61,156 nt of DNA from Bacillota bacterium (GTDB taxonomy: Bacteria; Bacillota; Clostridia; Oscillospirales; Ruminococcaceae), in the NCBI GenBank assembly GCA_023443315.1, contig JAEZVA010000096.1, forward strand, positions 1 to 61,156, given 5' to 3'. A program made the translations under genes and the position numbers. Below are positions 9,187 through 17,044 of the stretch, one piece after another. Numbering within the stretch: the first letter of the stretch is position 1; every line of letters starts with the position of its first letter. The notes beneath the pieces were generated by a model. It was given only the letters and a program-made list of their open reading frames with translations. It was not told the DNA's origin and searched no databases.

Positions 9187-10290
9187 TTACTCAAATACAA
9201 TCTCTTTGCCCTCTTCGGCAGAGCGGTAGATCGCCTCAAGGATTTGAGTGACGACAAATGCCTGCTCGGGGCGCACAAGGGGCTGGGTATCGTTTATAAT
9301 GCACTCGAGCCATTGGCGGTTTTCCAGTGAGCCGGGGTCGCCCGCGCTGCCCTCAAAGTAGGCGACGCCGCCGCCCGCCGAGATGCGCTCCTCGGTCAGC
9401 TGACCGTTGTGTCCGCGGTTGATGACAAGCTCGTCCTTGGGGTAGCTCATGCCAGAATAGATTTCGCCACCCGCCTTGGTTCCACACAGGGTGGTAGAAG
9501 CCTCGCGGCTTTCGAGCACGTTAAGCGCCCACGAAGCCTCGAGCATAATGGTAGCGCCGTTTTTCATATGAATCATGCCAAACGCCGAGTCCTCTACCTC
9601 ATAGGTTTCTGGGTTCCATGGGCCAAACGCGTTGCCCTCGGTCGCCTGGGTAAGACCGCCCAGCTTGTAGTACACAGAGCCAGATACACTGGCGGGCTCG
9701 TAGTTATCCATGCACCACAGCGTCATATCCAGCGCGTGGGTGCCAATGTCGATCAGTGGACCGCCGCCCTGCAGCGACTTATCGGGGAACACGCCCCAGG
9801 TGGGTACGGCTCTGCGGCGAACCGCATGCGCCTTGGCAAGGTAAATTTCGCCCAGCTCACCCTTTTCGCACGCCGTATGCAGCATCTGCACATCGGGGCG
9901 AAGGCGGTTCTGGTAGCCAATGGTAAACTTCTTGCCGCTCTTTTTCCACGCGGCGAGCATCTTGTTTGCGTCCTCGGTGTTGTGCGCCATGGGCTTTTCG
10001 CACATGACGTGCTTGCCTGCTTCAAACGCCGCTACGGAGATAGGGCAGTGGGTGACGTTGGGGGTCAGCACATGCACCACGTCGATGGCGGGGTCTTTCA
10101 GCAGCTCGCGATAGTCGGTGTAAACCTTTGCGTCCGCTGTGCCGTACTGTTGTGCAGCCTTTTCGGCGCGCTCGGGCTTAATATCGCAAAACGCCACAAG
10201 CTCGCACAGGTCCGCGTTGTTTTTTAGCGAGGGCAGGTGCTTGCCGTTTGCAATGCCGCCGCAGCCGACGATACCGATTTTAAGTTTCAT
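9187..10290 (-). CDS. Gfo/Idh/MocA-family oxidoreductase (copy 2)
   Basis: A 367-residue NAD(P)-dependent dehydrogenase: N-terminal Rossmann motif GIVGCGGIANGKH, conserved lysine in KHVMCEKPMA, and a catalytic His region GGGPLIDIGTHALD. The C-terminal alpha/beta domain is complete. It is closely similar to the protein at 11851-12951 (shared stretches include the CEKPMA and PTWGVF segments and the GGGPLID motif), but lies on the opposite strand with the esterase gene between. The start follows GGAG at 8 nt. It is the first gene of a minus-strand pair with the TIM barrel at 8219. Probable role: dehydrogenation of a sugar or glycoside, perhaps to a 3-keto form that the TIM barrel then processes (inference from family chemistry). 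Confidence 0.92.
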   Translation of the reverse strand: MKLKIGIVGCGGIANGKHLPSLKNNADLCELVAFCDIKPERAEKAAQQYGTADAKVYTDYRELLKDPAIDVVHVLTPNVTHCPISVAAFEAGKHVMCEKPMAHNTEDANKMLAAWKKSGKKFTIGYQNRLRPDVQMLHTACEKGELGEIYLAKAHAVRRRAVPTWGVFPDKSLQGGGPLIDIGTHALDMTLWCMDNYEPASVSGSVYYKLGGLTQATEGNAFGPWNPETYEVEDSAFGMIHMKNGATIMLEASWALNVLESREASTTLCGTKAGGEIYSGMSYPKDELVINRGHNGQLTEERISAGGGVAYFEGSAGDPGSLENRQWLECIINDTQPLVRPEQAFVVTQILEAIYRSAEEGKEIVFE

Positions 10291-10627
10291 TTATAACATC
10301 TCCTTACTAATAATGAACAAAGGAAAATTGCTTCGCAGCCATACATACAAAGGATGTCTGAAAAGCGTGAGAAACGACAATAAATCTTTACAACTACCAT
10401 TTTACCGCCATTACTATACAATCGCATTTAAACTAACGCAAAATTTTTTCGATAATGTATGCTATCGCGCCGCTTACGGGAGCCATCGCCTTGCTGGCGG
10501 CTGCCGTAAGCGGCGGGTGTTGAACATAATTAAAAGATTACCGTTCTTTTTTACAAGAAGCCAAACAGCTGTAATGTTATGATTATACTAAAATAGACAT
10601 AAATGAACGAACAAAGGAGGACTCTTT
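10291..10627. other. Divergent intergenic region with a long GC-rich hairpin
   Basis: This 337-bp region separates two divergent operons and must hold promoters for both. It is AT-rich except for an 11-bp perfect stem (10469-10479 with 10504-10514) with a further bulged inner stem. No T-run follows the hairpin on either strand, so it is not an obvious terminator. A TATACT at about 10585 could be a -10 element for the esterase gene but lacks a good -35. AAAGGAGG precedes the esterase start by 7 nt. Confidence 0.5.
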
Positions 10628-11785
10628 ATGCCAAAGACGCGCCCTCTGAACGAGGCTCTTAGCTCACTGGCACTGTCTCACAGTCCGCAGATGCCCGTTG
10701 ACCCGCGGCTGGGTTCGCTCCTCAGCGAGGCCGATATTCACATCCCCCAAGGGGTCGAGGTGATAAGCGACACGCACTTTCGCGTCAATTTCCACGCGCC
10801 CACCGCAAACGAGGTTGCACTGCGCACCTTTACCGGTAAGCTTCCGTTAGAAAGACAGGAGAACGGTGTGTGGACGACCGAGCTTGAGATTGGGCAAGGC
10901 GGTATGCGCCCGTTGTTCTTTTTGGTGGACGGTGTTTCGGTGCTAAACCCCATGGCACCCATCGGCTTTGGCGCATCGGTTGCCACCAACATCGCCGACC
11001 TGCCACAGGCAGGGGAGGATTTTTATTATCTTAAGGATGTTCCCCACGGCGCGGTATCGCGGGAATACTATCGGTCATCGGTAACGGGGCGCTATGAGAG
11101 CTGCCTTGTGTACACGCCGCCCGGCTATATGAACGGCGGCGCCGAGCAGTACCCTGTTTTGTATCTACAGCACGGGCACGGCGAAAACGAGCAGTGCTGG
11201 GTGTATCAGGGCAAGGTCAACTTCATCATGGATAACCTGATTGCACAGCAAAAGGCGCGCCCCTGCATTATTGTTATGAATAACGGCATGGTGCAGCAGT
11301 ACACCGACGAGGGCAGGCGCGTAAACGCGTTGCAGCTCGAGCACCTGCTGGTTAAGGACTGCATCCCGTTTATAGAAAAGACCTACCGCGTAAAGACCGA
11401 CCGCCAAAACCGTGCGATGGCAGGGCTTAGCATGGGTTCGATGCAGACGAGCATGACGACCCTAGCAAACCCCGAGCTGTTTGCGTGGGCGGGCGTATTC
11501 AGCGGCTTTGTGCAACCGCTGCCCAGCATAGCCAAGGAACGGGAGTATCTAAGCGCACTCGACGACGCACAGAAGTTCTGCGACGACTTTCGGCTGTTCT
11601 TTCGCGCCATCGGCACTGCCGACCCGTTTCTTAACATGTTTGAGCAGGACAGCCTGCTGATGGAGCAAAAAGGGCTTTCGCCCGATCAGTGCAGCGCGCA
11701 CATCATCCGCACCTATCCCGGCAGCCACGATTGGAACGTTTGGCGGCGCTGTGTCCGCGACTTCCTATCCATGCTGTTTGTGTAA
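10628..11785 (+). CDS. Esterase of the enterochelin/feruloyl esterase (D) family with N-terminal CBM48-like domain
   Basis: A 385-residue alpha/beta hydrolase. Residues about 40-120 form a beta-sandwich-like region (HFRVNFHAPTANEVALR), as in the Ig-like or CBM48-like N-terminal domain of Fes and XynZ-type esterases. The catalytic domain follows, with LYLQHGHGENE, the nucleophile elbow GLSMGSMQ (Ser within GxSxG) and a late GSHDWNVWRR His motif. No signal peptide is present, so it acts on imported substrates. Family members hydrolyse feruloyl or acetyl esters of sugars, or siderophore lactones. Given the surrounding sugar genes, deacylation of an ester-decorated sugar is the more likely role. 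The start has AAAGGAGG. It heads the + strand operon that continues with a Gfo/Idh/MocA gene. Confidence 0.85.
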   Translation: MPKTRPLNEALSSLALSHSPQMPVDPRLGSLLSEADIHIPQGVEVISDTHFRVNFHAPTANEVALRTFTGKLPLERQENGVWTTELEIGQGGMRPLFFLVDGVSVLNPMAPIGFGASVATNIADLPQAGEDFYYLKDVPHGAVSREYYRSSVTGRYESCLVYTPPGYMNGGAEQYPVLYLQHGHGENEQCWVYQGKVNFIMDNLIAQQKARPCIIVMNNGMVQQYTDEGRRVNALQLEHLLVKDCIPFIEKTYRVKTDRQNRAMAGLSMGSMQTSMTTLANPELFAWAGVFSGFVQPLPSIAKEREYLSALDDAQKFCDDFRLFFRAIGTADPFLNMFEQDSLLMEQKGLSPDQCSAHIIRTYPGSHDWNVWRRCVRDFLSMLFV

Positions 11786-11793
11786 CGTTTTTT

Positions 11794-11815
11794 GCCCGCA
11801 CCGCGGGCGTTTATT
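11794..11815 (+). terminator. Short intercistronic GC hairpin
   Basis: A 6-bp GC stem (11794-11799 with 11803-11808) with a 3-nt loop, followed by GTTTATT. It could attenuate or process the transcript between the esterase and the next dehydrogenase gene. Confidence 0.5.
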
Positions 11816-11850
11816 CTAAACGACTTTATAGAAAAAGAGAGGGTTAAACA

Positions 11851-12951
11851 ATGGCAAAACTGAAGATAGGCTTTATCGGCTGCGGCGGAATCGCCGTGGA
11901 CAAGCACCTACCGGCAATGGCAAGACAGAAAGACGTCGAGATGGCGGCGTTCTGCGACGTAATCGAAGAGCGCGCCATAGAAGCGGCGGGCAAGTTTGGC
12001 GCACCAAACGCAAAGGTCTACACCGACTACAGAAAGCTGCTCGAGGACAAATCGATCGACGCAGTTCACGTTTTAACCCCCAATGTGCTGCACTGCGAGA
12101 TCTCGTGCGCAGCCATGGAGGCGGGCAAGCATGTTATGTGCGAAAAGCCTATGGCAGCCACCGCGGCGGATGCCGAAAAGATGCTCGAAGTAAGAAACAA
12201 GACAGGCAAGCTGCTGACCATCGGTTACCAGTACCGCCACTTTGACAGCAACATCGCCATGAAGGACTATGTGGATACCGGCGCACTGGGCGATATCTAC
12301 TACGCCGAGACCACCGCGCTGCGTCGCCGTGGCATCCCCACCTGGGGCGTATTCACCAGCAAGAAGGATCAGGGCGGCGGACCGCTGATCGACATCGCCA
12401 CCCATTCGCTGGACCTTACCCTGTGGATGATGAACAACTACGAGGTTCAGAGCGTAACCGGCGTTTCGTTTGCCAAGATAGGCAAGCACGCAACCCCCGA
12501 CGAGATGGGCAACGAATTTGGCAACTGGGACCCCGCAAAGTACGAGCTGGAGGACTCCGCATTCGGCTTTGTGCGCATGAAGAATGGCGCGCTGATTAAC
12601 CTGCGCTGTGCATGGGCAATTAACATGGTTACCCCCCGTTCCAGCGTACTACTGTGCGGCACCAAGGGCGGACTTGACACCGAGGACGGCGTGCGTGCCA
12701 ACCACGTTATCGCCAACCGTCAGGTTGTTTCGCAGGTAAGCACCCGCAACATGTTCCGTATGGCCCCTCCTGGACTCATCGACCGTAACCCCATGGTTCT
12801 GCCCAACGATGCAGAGGCAACCATCTGGGTTAACGCGCTGCTTGGTCGTGGCGAGCTGTTTGTTAAGCCCGAGCAGGCGCTTACAGTAACCCGCATCCTA
12901 GACGCAATCTACCGTTCGTCCGAGAGCGGACAGACCATAATTTTTGAGTAA
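11851..12951 (+). CDS. Gfo/Idh/MocA-family oxidoreductase (copy 3)
   Basis: A 366-residue dehydrogenase with Rossmann motif GFIGCGGIAVDKH, lysine motif KHVMCEKPMA and catalytic His in GGGPLIDIATHSLD. It is complete and about the usual family length. It is a clear paralogue of the enzyme at 9187-10290, with colinear similarity over the whole length. The start has GAGG 9 nt upstream. The AGE-type epimerase follows after 18 bp, then a TIM barrel and an aldehyde dehydrogenase, in one + strand operon. A role in oxidising a sugar or disaccharide within this pathway is likely; the two paralogues may act on successive or epimeric substrates (inference). Confidence 0.92.
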   Translation: MAKLKIGFIGCGGIAVDKHLPAMARQKDVEMAAFCDVIEERAIEAAGKFGAPNAKVYTDYRKLLEDKSIDAVHVLTPNVLHCEISCAAMEAGKHVMCEKPMAATAADAEKMLEVRNKTGKLLTIGYQYRHFDSNIAMKDYVDTGALGDIYYAETTALRRRGIPTWGVFTSKKDQGGGPLIDIATHSLDLTLWMMNNYEVQSVTGVSFAKIGKHATPDEMGNEFGNWDPAKYELEDSAFGFVRMKNGALINLRCAWAINMVTPRSSVLLCGTKGGLDTEDGVRANHVIANRQVVSQVSTRNMFRMAPPGLIDRNPMVLPNDAEATIWVNALLGRGELFVKPEQALTVTRILDAIYRSSESGQTIIFE

Positions 12952-12969
12952 TACGGGAGGAACCGATAG

Positions 12970-14202
12970 ATGATCCTTACCGAACGTCTAATCAGCCTAA
13001 GAAAACGCGCACTGGATAACGCAAAGCTTCACATCTTTCCGTTTTGGTGCAGCGAGTACATTATGGATAAAGAGAACGGCGGCTTTTACAGCACGGTGAC
13101 GCTGGATATGAAGCGTGAAAACACCGAGCCCCGCTCGCTCGTGCTTACCGGACGCATGGTATACGCGTATGCCCACGCGTTTATGCAGTTTGGAGACGAA
13201 ATCTATTTAGACCGGGCAAAGTACACCTATGATTACCTGATGAAGCATTTTTACGACCGCGAGCTGGGCGGCGCGTACAGCTTTTTGGATAAGGAAGGCA
13301 AGGTGGTAAGCGACGAGAAGCCTCTTTACAGCGAGGCGTTCTTCATCATGGCATGCGCCGCATACTATCACGCCACCCGCGACCCAGAGGCGTTACGCGC
13401 GGCAATGGAGACCTTTGACATCATCGAAACCAAGGTCAAGCGCGGCGCGGCAGACTACCCGAACAACCTGGCGCGGGACTGGACACCGGTTCAGAAGCTG
13501 TCGACAGGTCGCATGTCGTTCCCGCCCGACGCCATCGTGTTCCCCCACCATCTGATGCAGGCATACGACCAGCTGTACCGCGCCACCAAAGACCCGCGGG
13601 TTAAGCCGGTGCTGCACGAGCTTGCCCAAAGCGTGACCGATCTGCTGTACGACAAAGAAAGGCACAACTTTTGCACCTTCTTTGACGCAGACCGCAAGAG
13701 ACTGGGCAACCACCAGAGCTTTGGTCACGACTGCGAGCTAAGCTACCTTGCCATGGATGTGGCGCGCCTGACGGGCGACAAGGCACTGATTGAGTCGGTG
13801 GCAGTCGTGTGTGAGGACGTGCTGAGAAACGTAATGAAAAACGACTTCGACCCGTGGCATAGCCTGTACAACGGCGAAAACATTGAAACCGGAGAGCGGG
13901 ATAAGAGCCACGTATGGTGGGCACAGGCAGAAGCGGTTACCGCCATGCTGTTTGGCTACCAGCTTACGGGCGACGAGGCGTTTTTGCAGGCGTGCGAAGA
14001 CCAGCTGGAGTACATCGAGAAGTATTTTATTAACCATAAGGACGGCGACTGGTTTAACAACGTCGTCGTGGACGAAACCGGCTACCAAGTGGTGGACGGC
14101 ATGCACGGGTTTGACAAGCTCAACGGCGGCAAGTGCCCGTTCCACAACTCGCATATGTGCTTTGAGGTCATCCGCCGCGTAGAGGAAATCTTAAAACAAT
14201 AA
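12970..14202 (+). CDS. AGE-family sugar 2-epimerase (cellobiose 2-epimerase / acylglucosamine 2-epimerase type)
   Basis: A 410-residue (alpha/alpha)6-barrel protein of the N-acylglucosamine 2-epimerase superfamily. Characteristic segments are GRMVYAYAHAF, QSFGHDCELSYL, VWWAQAEAV and the C-terminal PFHNSHMCFEV, which carry the conserved His and Glu/Asp acid-base residues. These enzymes epimerise or isomerise free sugars (GlcNAc/ManNAc, cellobiose or mannobiose, mannose/fructose). The FGHD and WWAQAE motifs and the length resemble cellobiose 2-epimerases, but this cannot be settled by inspection. GGGAGG lies 8 nt upstream of the start. A hairpin after the stop separates it from the TIM barrel gene. 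Confidence 0.88.
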   Translation: MILTERLISLRKRALDNAKLHIFPFWCSEYIMDKENGGFYSTVTLDMKRENTEPRSLVLTGRMVYAYAHAFMQFGDEIYLDRAKYTYDYLMKHFYDRELGGAYSFLDKEGKVVSDEKPLYSEAFFIMACAAYYHATRDPEALRAAMETFDIIETKVKRGAADYPNNLARDWTPVQKLSTGRMSFPPDAIVFPHHLMQAYDQLYRATKDPRVKPVLHELAQSVTDLLYDKERHNFCTFFDADRKRLGNHQSFGHDCELSYLAMDVARLTGDKALIESVAVVCEDVLRNVMKNDFDPWHSLYNGENIETGERDKSHVWWAQAEAVTAMLFGYQLTGDEAFLQACEDQLEYIEKYFINHKDGDWFNNVVVDETGYQVVDGMHGFDKLNGGKCPFHNSHMCFEVIRRVEEILKQ

Positions 14203-14213
14203 CGCATTTTTTT

Positions 14214-14244
14214 GGCAGGGGGCGCCGTGTCCCCTGCCCCTTTT
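14214..14244 (+). terminator. Intercistronic hairpin with T tail
   Basis: An 8-bp stem (14214-14221 with 14231-14238) is followed by CCTTTT. It lies between the epimerase and isomerase genes of one operon. It may reduce downstream expression or protect the upstream mRNA. Confidence 0.6.
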
Positions 14245-14260
14245 AAAGGAGGATTACAGT

Positions 14261-15094
14261 ATGGATAAGGTATATGTGCAGGTCGCGTCCTGCTCGCGCG
14301 AGTTTAGGGAGGACTTTGAAGGTTCTATCCAAAAGATCGCGCAGGCGGGCTACGACGGACTGGAGCTGTTTGACGGCATCTACGGCGGTTACAGCGCTAA
14401 GGATCTAAAGGCACGCCTTGCAGAGCTGAACATGAGCGTCATCGGCGCGCATATCCGCATGGATCAGTTTGACGAGCAGGTTGCCTACCTGCCTGAGTCG
14501 GGCTGCCAGTATCTTGTGTGCCCGGGCTTACACGTGGCAAGCAAGGAAGAGGCGTACGAAGCTGCCGAGAAGCTAAACGCGTGGGGCAAGCAGAGCAACG
14601 CAGCAGGTCTGCGGTTTGGCTACCACAACCACAACAGTGACTTTGATGTGTACGACAACCAAACGGTTATCGATGTTTTGATTCGCAACACCGACCCCGA
14701 GCTTGTGTTCTTTGAGCTGGATGTTGCGTGGGCGTGGCGTGCGGGTGTGAATGCGTCGGAGTTTATTAAGCAGTACAACGGGCGGTTTGAGCTGCTTCAC
14801 GTTAAGGAGACCTCGCGCATCTACGGACCGGACGACCAGTTTAGCAAGGTGTTTAAGGGTGTACAGCGCGACGCAGACGGCAGACCCATCTTTACACCCG
14901 AGCAGAAGGCGCGGTTTGACGAGTTCCGCAAGATCAACTGCAAGCTGGGCGACGGCATCGTCAACATGCCCGAGATTAAAAAGACCGCGGACGCGCAGGG
15001 GACAAAGGCGTATATCGTCGAGCGCGAGTATGCCTATACTGGCGACGTGTTTACCTCACTCGCGGAGGATTGCAGCTATCTAAAGGCTTTATAA
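14261..15094 (+). CDS. Sugar phosphate isomerase/epimerase-like TIM barrel (copy 2)
   Basis: A 277-residue xylose-isomerase-like TIM barrel. Visible segments are GYDGLELFDGIYGG, GYHNHNSDF (His/Asn cluster), FELDVAWAW and LLHVKE, followed by GDGIVNMPEI and the terminal YIVEREYAY. These match the metal-binding positions of IolE/IolI-like and related sugar isomerases or dehydratases. It differs strongly from the barrel at 8219, so the two probably catalyse different steps. AAGGAGG lies 8 nt before the start. Upstream is the epimerase, and 47 bp downstream is an aldehyde dehydrogenase. Isomerisation, elimination or hydration of a keto-sugar is likely; the substrate is unknown. Confidence 0.87.
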   Translation: MDKVYVQVASCSREFREDFEGSIQKIAQAGYDGLELFDGIYGGYSAKDLKARLAELNMSVIGAHIRMDQFDEQVAYLPESGCQYLVCPGLHVASKEEAYEAAEKLNAWGKQSNAAGLRFGYHNHNSDFDVYDNQTVIDVLIRNTDPELVFFELDVAWAWRAGVNASEFIKQYNGRFELLHVKETSRIYGPDDQFSKVFKGVQRDADGRPIFTPEQKARFDEFRKINCKLGDGIVNMPEIKKTADAQGTKAYIVEREYAYTGDVFTSLAEDCSYLKAL

Positions 15095-15141
15095 AGCAAA
15101 GAAACTAATAAGTTAGTTTGCTACTAAGGAGGATTTTTTCT

Positions 15142-16575
15142 ATGAAGATGATTATCGGTGGAGAATGGACCGACGCGTCGGACAACGGCGTCGTTGAAGT
15201 AATAAACCCCGTAACCGGGAAGTGTGTAGACACGGTTCCCGCCGCGACCGAGCAGGACGTGGATCGCGCTATTACCCTCGCCGTAGAGGGGCAGAAGGAG
15301 TGGGCAGCGTACCCGCTTCACGAAAAGCTTGCCATTATGGAACGGTATGCCACACTTGTAATGCAAAACGAAGAGCGCATCGCTAAGGTGATGTGTGAAG
15401 AGGGCGGCAAGCCCATTGAGCAGTGCCGCGTAGAGGTTGCAGCAAACGCTGCGATCTTCCGTATCTTCAGTGCAGCTGCCAACACGTTTTACGGGCACAC
15501 CCTGCCCTATAGCGCAGAGTCGCGCTCCGAGGGTGACGTGGCGTTTACCGTACACGAGCCGCTTGGCGTGTTTGCCTGCATCGTACCCTTTAACTATCCC
15601 TTTGAGCTTGCGGCGCACAAAACAGCGCCCATGCTCGTAACCGGCAACAGCGTGGTGCTAAAGCCCGCCACAAACACCCCCCGCAGCGCACTGATTCTGT
15701 GCGAGCTTCTGGTTGAGAGCGGGCTGCCCAAAAAGGCAATCTCCTGCCTGACCGGCTCGGGCAGCAAGGTCGGCGCGCAGATGACAACCGATAAGCGCAT
15801 TGCCGCAGTCAGCTTTACCGGCAGCACCGAGGTGGGTGTAACCCTCGCCAAGACCTGCGCGAACGACCTCAAGCGGGTATCGCTTGAGCTTGGTGGAAAC
15901 GACCCGCTTATTATCTTTGACGATTGCGACCTTGAGCTTGCCCTTACCGAGACCATTAACGGGCGCATCGGCAACGCGGGGCAGACCTGCTGCGCAAGCA
16001 AGCGCTTCATCGTACAAAACGGCATCCGCGCCGCATTTACCGAGGAACTTGTCAAGCGCCTTGGCGCGATTAAGGTAGGCGACCCGTCCGACCCCACGGT
16101 GGAGATGGGACCCATCATCAGCGAGCGCGCCGCCAAAGAGGTGGAGCAGCAGATTAAGGACACCATCGCACAGGGTGCGGTTTTACGCTTTGGCGGAAAA
16201 CGAAACGGCGCATTTGTAGACCCCACGGTGCTGGAATGCACCCCCGATATGGACATTGCAAAGGATATGGAGATTTTCGGGCCGGTGTTCCCCGTCATCG
16301 GGTTTGACACGATGGAGGAGGCGATTGCGATTGCCAACTCTACCATCTACGGGCTTTCGTCCGGCGTAATCACCACCAATATGAAGACCGCCATGAAGGT
16401 AGCGACAACGGTACAGGCAGGCGCGTGCATCATCAACGGCAGCGGCAACTACCGCCTTGCTCACCAGCCCTTCGGCGGCTACAAGATGTCCGGCGTAGGC
16501 AGAGAGGGCGCCGTGTGCACCCTTGAAGAGATGACTCAGCAGAAGATGATCTCGTTTAAGGGCATCTTAGGCTAA
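15142..16575 (+). CDS. NAD(P)-dependent aldehyde dehydrogenase
   Basis: A 477-residue ALDH-superfamily enzyme. The general-base Glu lies in LELGGNDP (about residue 248) and the catalytic Cys in GQTCCAS (about residue 283), with the usual NAD-binding and C-terminal PFGGYKMSG motifs. The overall pattern resembles lactaldehyde, succinate-semialdehyde or non-phosphorylating glyceraldehyde-3-phosphate dehydrogenases. The start is set at 15142, 10 nt after AAGGAGG; an in-frame ATG at 15118 precedes this site and is unlikely. It is the last gene of the sugar operon and ends at a strong terminator. It probably oxidises an aldehyde released by cleavage of the modified sugar (inference). Confidence 0.93.
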   Translation: MKMIIGGEWTDASDNGVVEVINPVTGKCVDTVPAATEQDVDRAITLAVEGQKEWAAYPLHEKLAIMERYATLVMQNEERIAKVMCEEGGKPIEQCRVEVAANAAIFRIFSAAANTFYGHTLPYSAESRSEGDVAFTVHEPLGVFACIVPFNYPFELAAHKTAPMLVTGNSVVLKPATNTPRSALILCELLVESGLPKKAISCLTGSGSKVGAQMTTDKRIAAVSFTGSTEVGVTLAKTCANDLKRVSLELGGNDPLIIFDDCDLELALTETINGRIGNAGQTCCASKRFIVQNGIRAAFTEELVKRLGAIKVGDPSDPTVEMGPIISERAAKEVEQQIKDTIAQGAVLRFGGKRNGAFVDPTVLECTPDMDIAKDMEIFGPVFPVIGFDTMEEAIAIANSTIYGLSSGVITTNMKTAMKVATTVQAGACIINGSGNYRLAHQPFGGYKMSGVGREGAVCTLEEMTQQKMISFKGILG

Positions 16576-16597
16576 CGCCACAAAGGATAAATAGGGA

Positions 16598-16637
16598 AAG
16601 GCGATGCCTGCATGCTTTTGCGGGCATCGCCTTATTT
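16598..16637 (+). terminator. Terminator of the sugar operon
   Basis: A 14-bp stem (16598-16611 with 16620-16633, one wobble) is followed by TATTT. It lies just after the aldehyde dehydrogenase stop. Confidence 0.85.
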
Positions 16638-16742
16638 CGCTTGTACAAAACAACCTGCGGTTACGAGCGGGGTGATAACCCTGCCGACTTGGGGCGTTTC
16701 GATTCTGTATAAACAGACACAAACACAACCCGTCGTTATACC
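16638..16742. other. Intergenic DNA before the cloverleaf pair
   Basis: No gene or promoter could be supported here. Two small stems (GGTTA/TAACC near 16660-16681 and TCTGT/ACAGA near 16703-16716) are visible but weak. Confidence 0.4.
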
Positions 16743-16818
16743 CCACAAACTTCAACACGAAACCGTTTTGAACCGCACGAAAAACCGTGCGGCGCCCACA
16801 AATGTGGGCGGTTTGTGG
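16743..16818. repeat. Cloverleaf A: four-way-junction inverted-repeat element
   Basis: Every base of this 76-nt segment belongs to one of four stems that meet without linkers. The closing stem is 8 bp (16743-16750 with 16811-16818). Arm 1 (16751-16772) has 5 bp, one C/T mismatch, 3 bp and a 4-nt loop. Arm 2 (16773-16792) has 7 bp and a 6-nt loop. Arm 3 (16793-16810) has 7 bp and a 4-nt loop. No coding frame or tRNA identity elements are present. It lies 4 nt from a second such structure and upstream of the MFS promoter, so it is probably not part of that mRNA leader. It could be a mobile palindromic element or a structured RNA; the function is unknown. Confidence 0.75.
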
Positions 16819-16822
16819 AGTC

Positions 16823-16908
16823 TATAGTCAATAAATACGCCATCAGGCGTACGGCAGGTAGTACCTGCCGCTTGAAATCAGGGACTGTTTTCAAGTTTAT
16901 TGACTATA
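16823..16908. repeat. Cloverleaf B: second four-way-junction inverted-repeat element
   Basis: An 86-nt segment closed by a perfect 13-bp inverted repeat (TATAGTCAATAAA at 16823-16835, reverse complement at 16896-16908). Three arms fill the inside with no unpaired linker. Arm 1 (16836-16851) has 6 bp and a 4-nt loop. Arm 2 (16852-16870) has 8 bp and a 3-nt loop. Arm 3 (16871-16895) has 7 bp, one T/T mismatch, 3 bp and a 3-nt loop. The mismatch arm is last here but first in cloverleaf A, so B looks like the same architecture in opposite orientation with unrelated primary sequence. No gene product is evident. Confidence 0.8.
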
Positions 16909-16982
16909 TGTACCGTCTGGATTTATTTCGACTATTTGTACATTAAGTCATATTTTTAGTGTAATTTTCATCATTCTACGCA

Positions 16983-17011
16983 TTGAATAAAAATACAATA
17001 TCACATATAAT
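16983..17011 (+). promoter_or_regulatory. Sigma-A-type promoter of the OFA transporter
   Basis: TTGAAT (16983-16988), a 17-nt spacer and TATAAT (17006-17011) lie just upstream of the transporter, leaving a leader of under 30 nt that contains GGAGGAG. Confidence 0.75.
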
Positions 17012-17044
17012 TACTCGGAATACTCTTTTGGAGGAGATAAACGA

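Noticed and set aside
16743..16908. tRNA gene or attC integron site
   Set aside because: The cloverleafs lack the unpaired bases, T-loop, CCA region and arm sizes of a tRNA. attC sites are single imperfect hairpins with R boxes, not four-way junctions.
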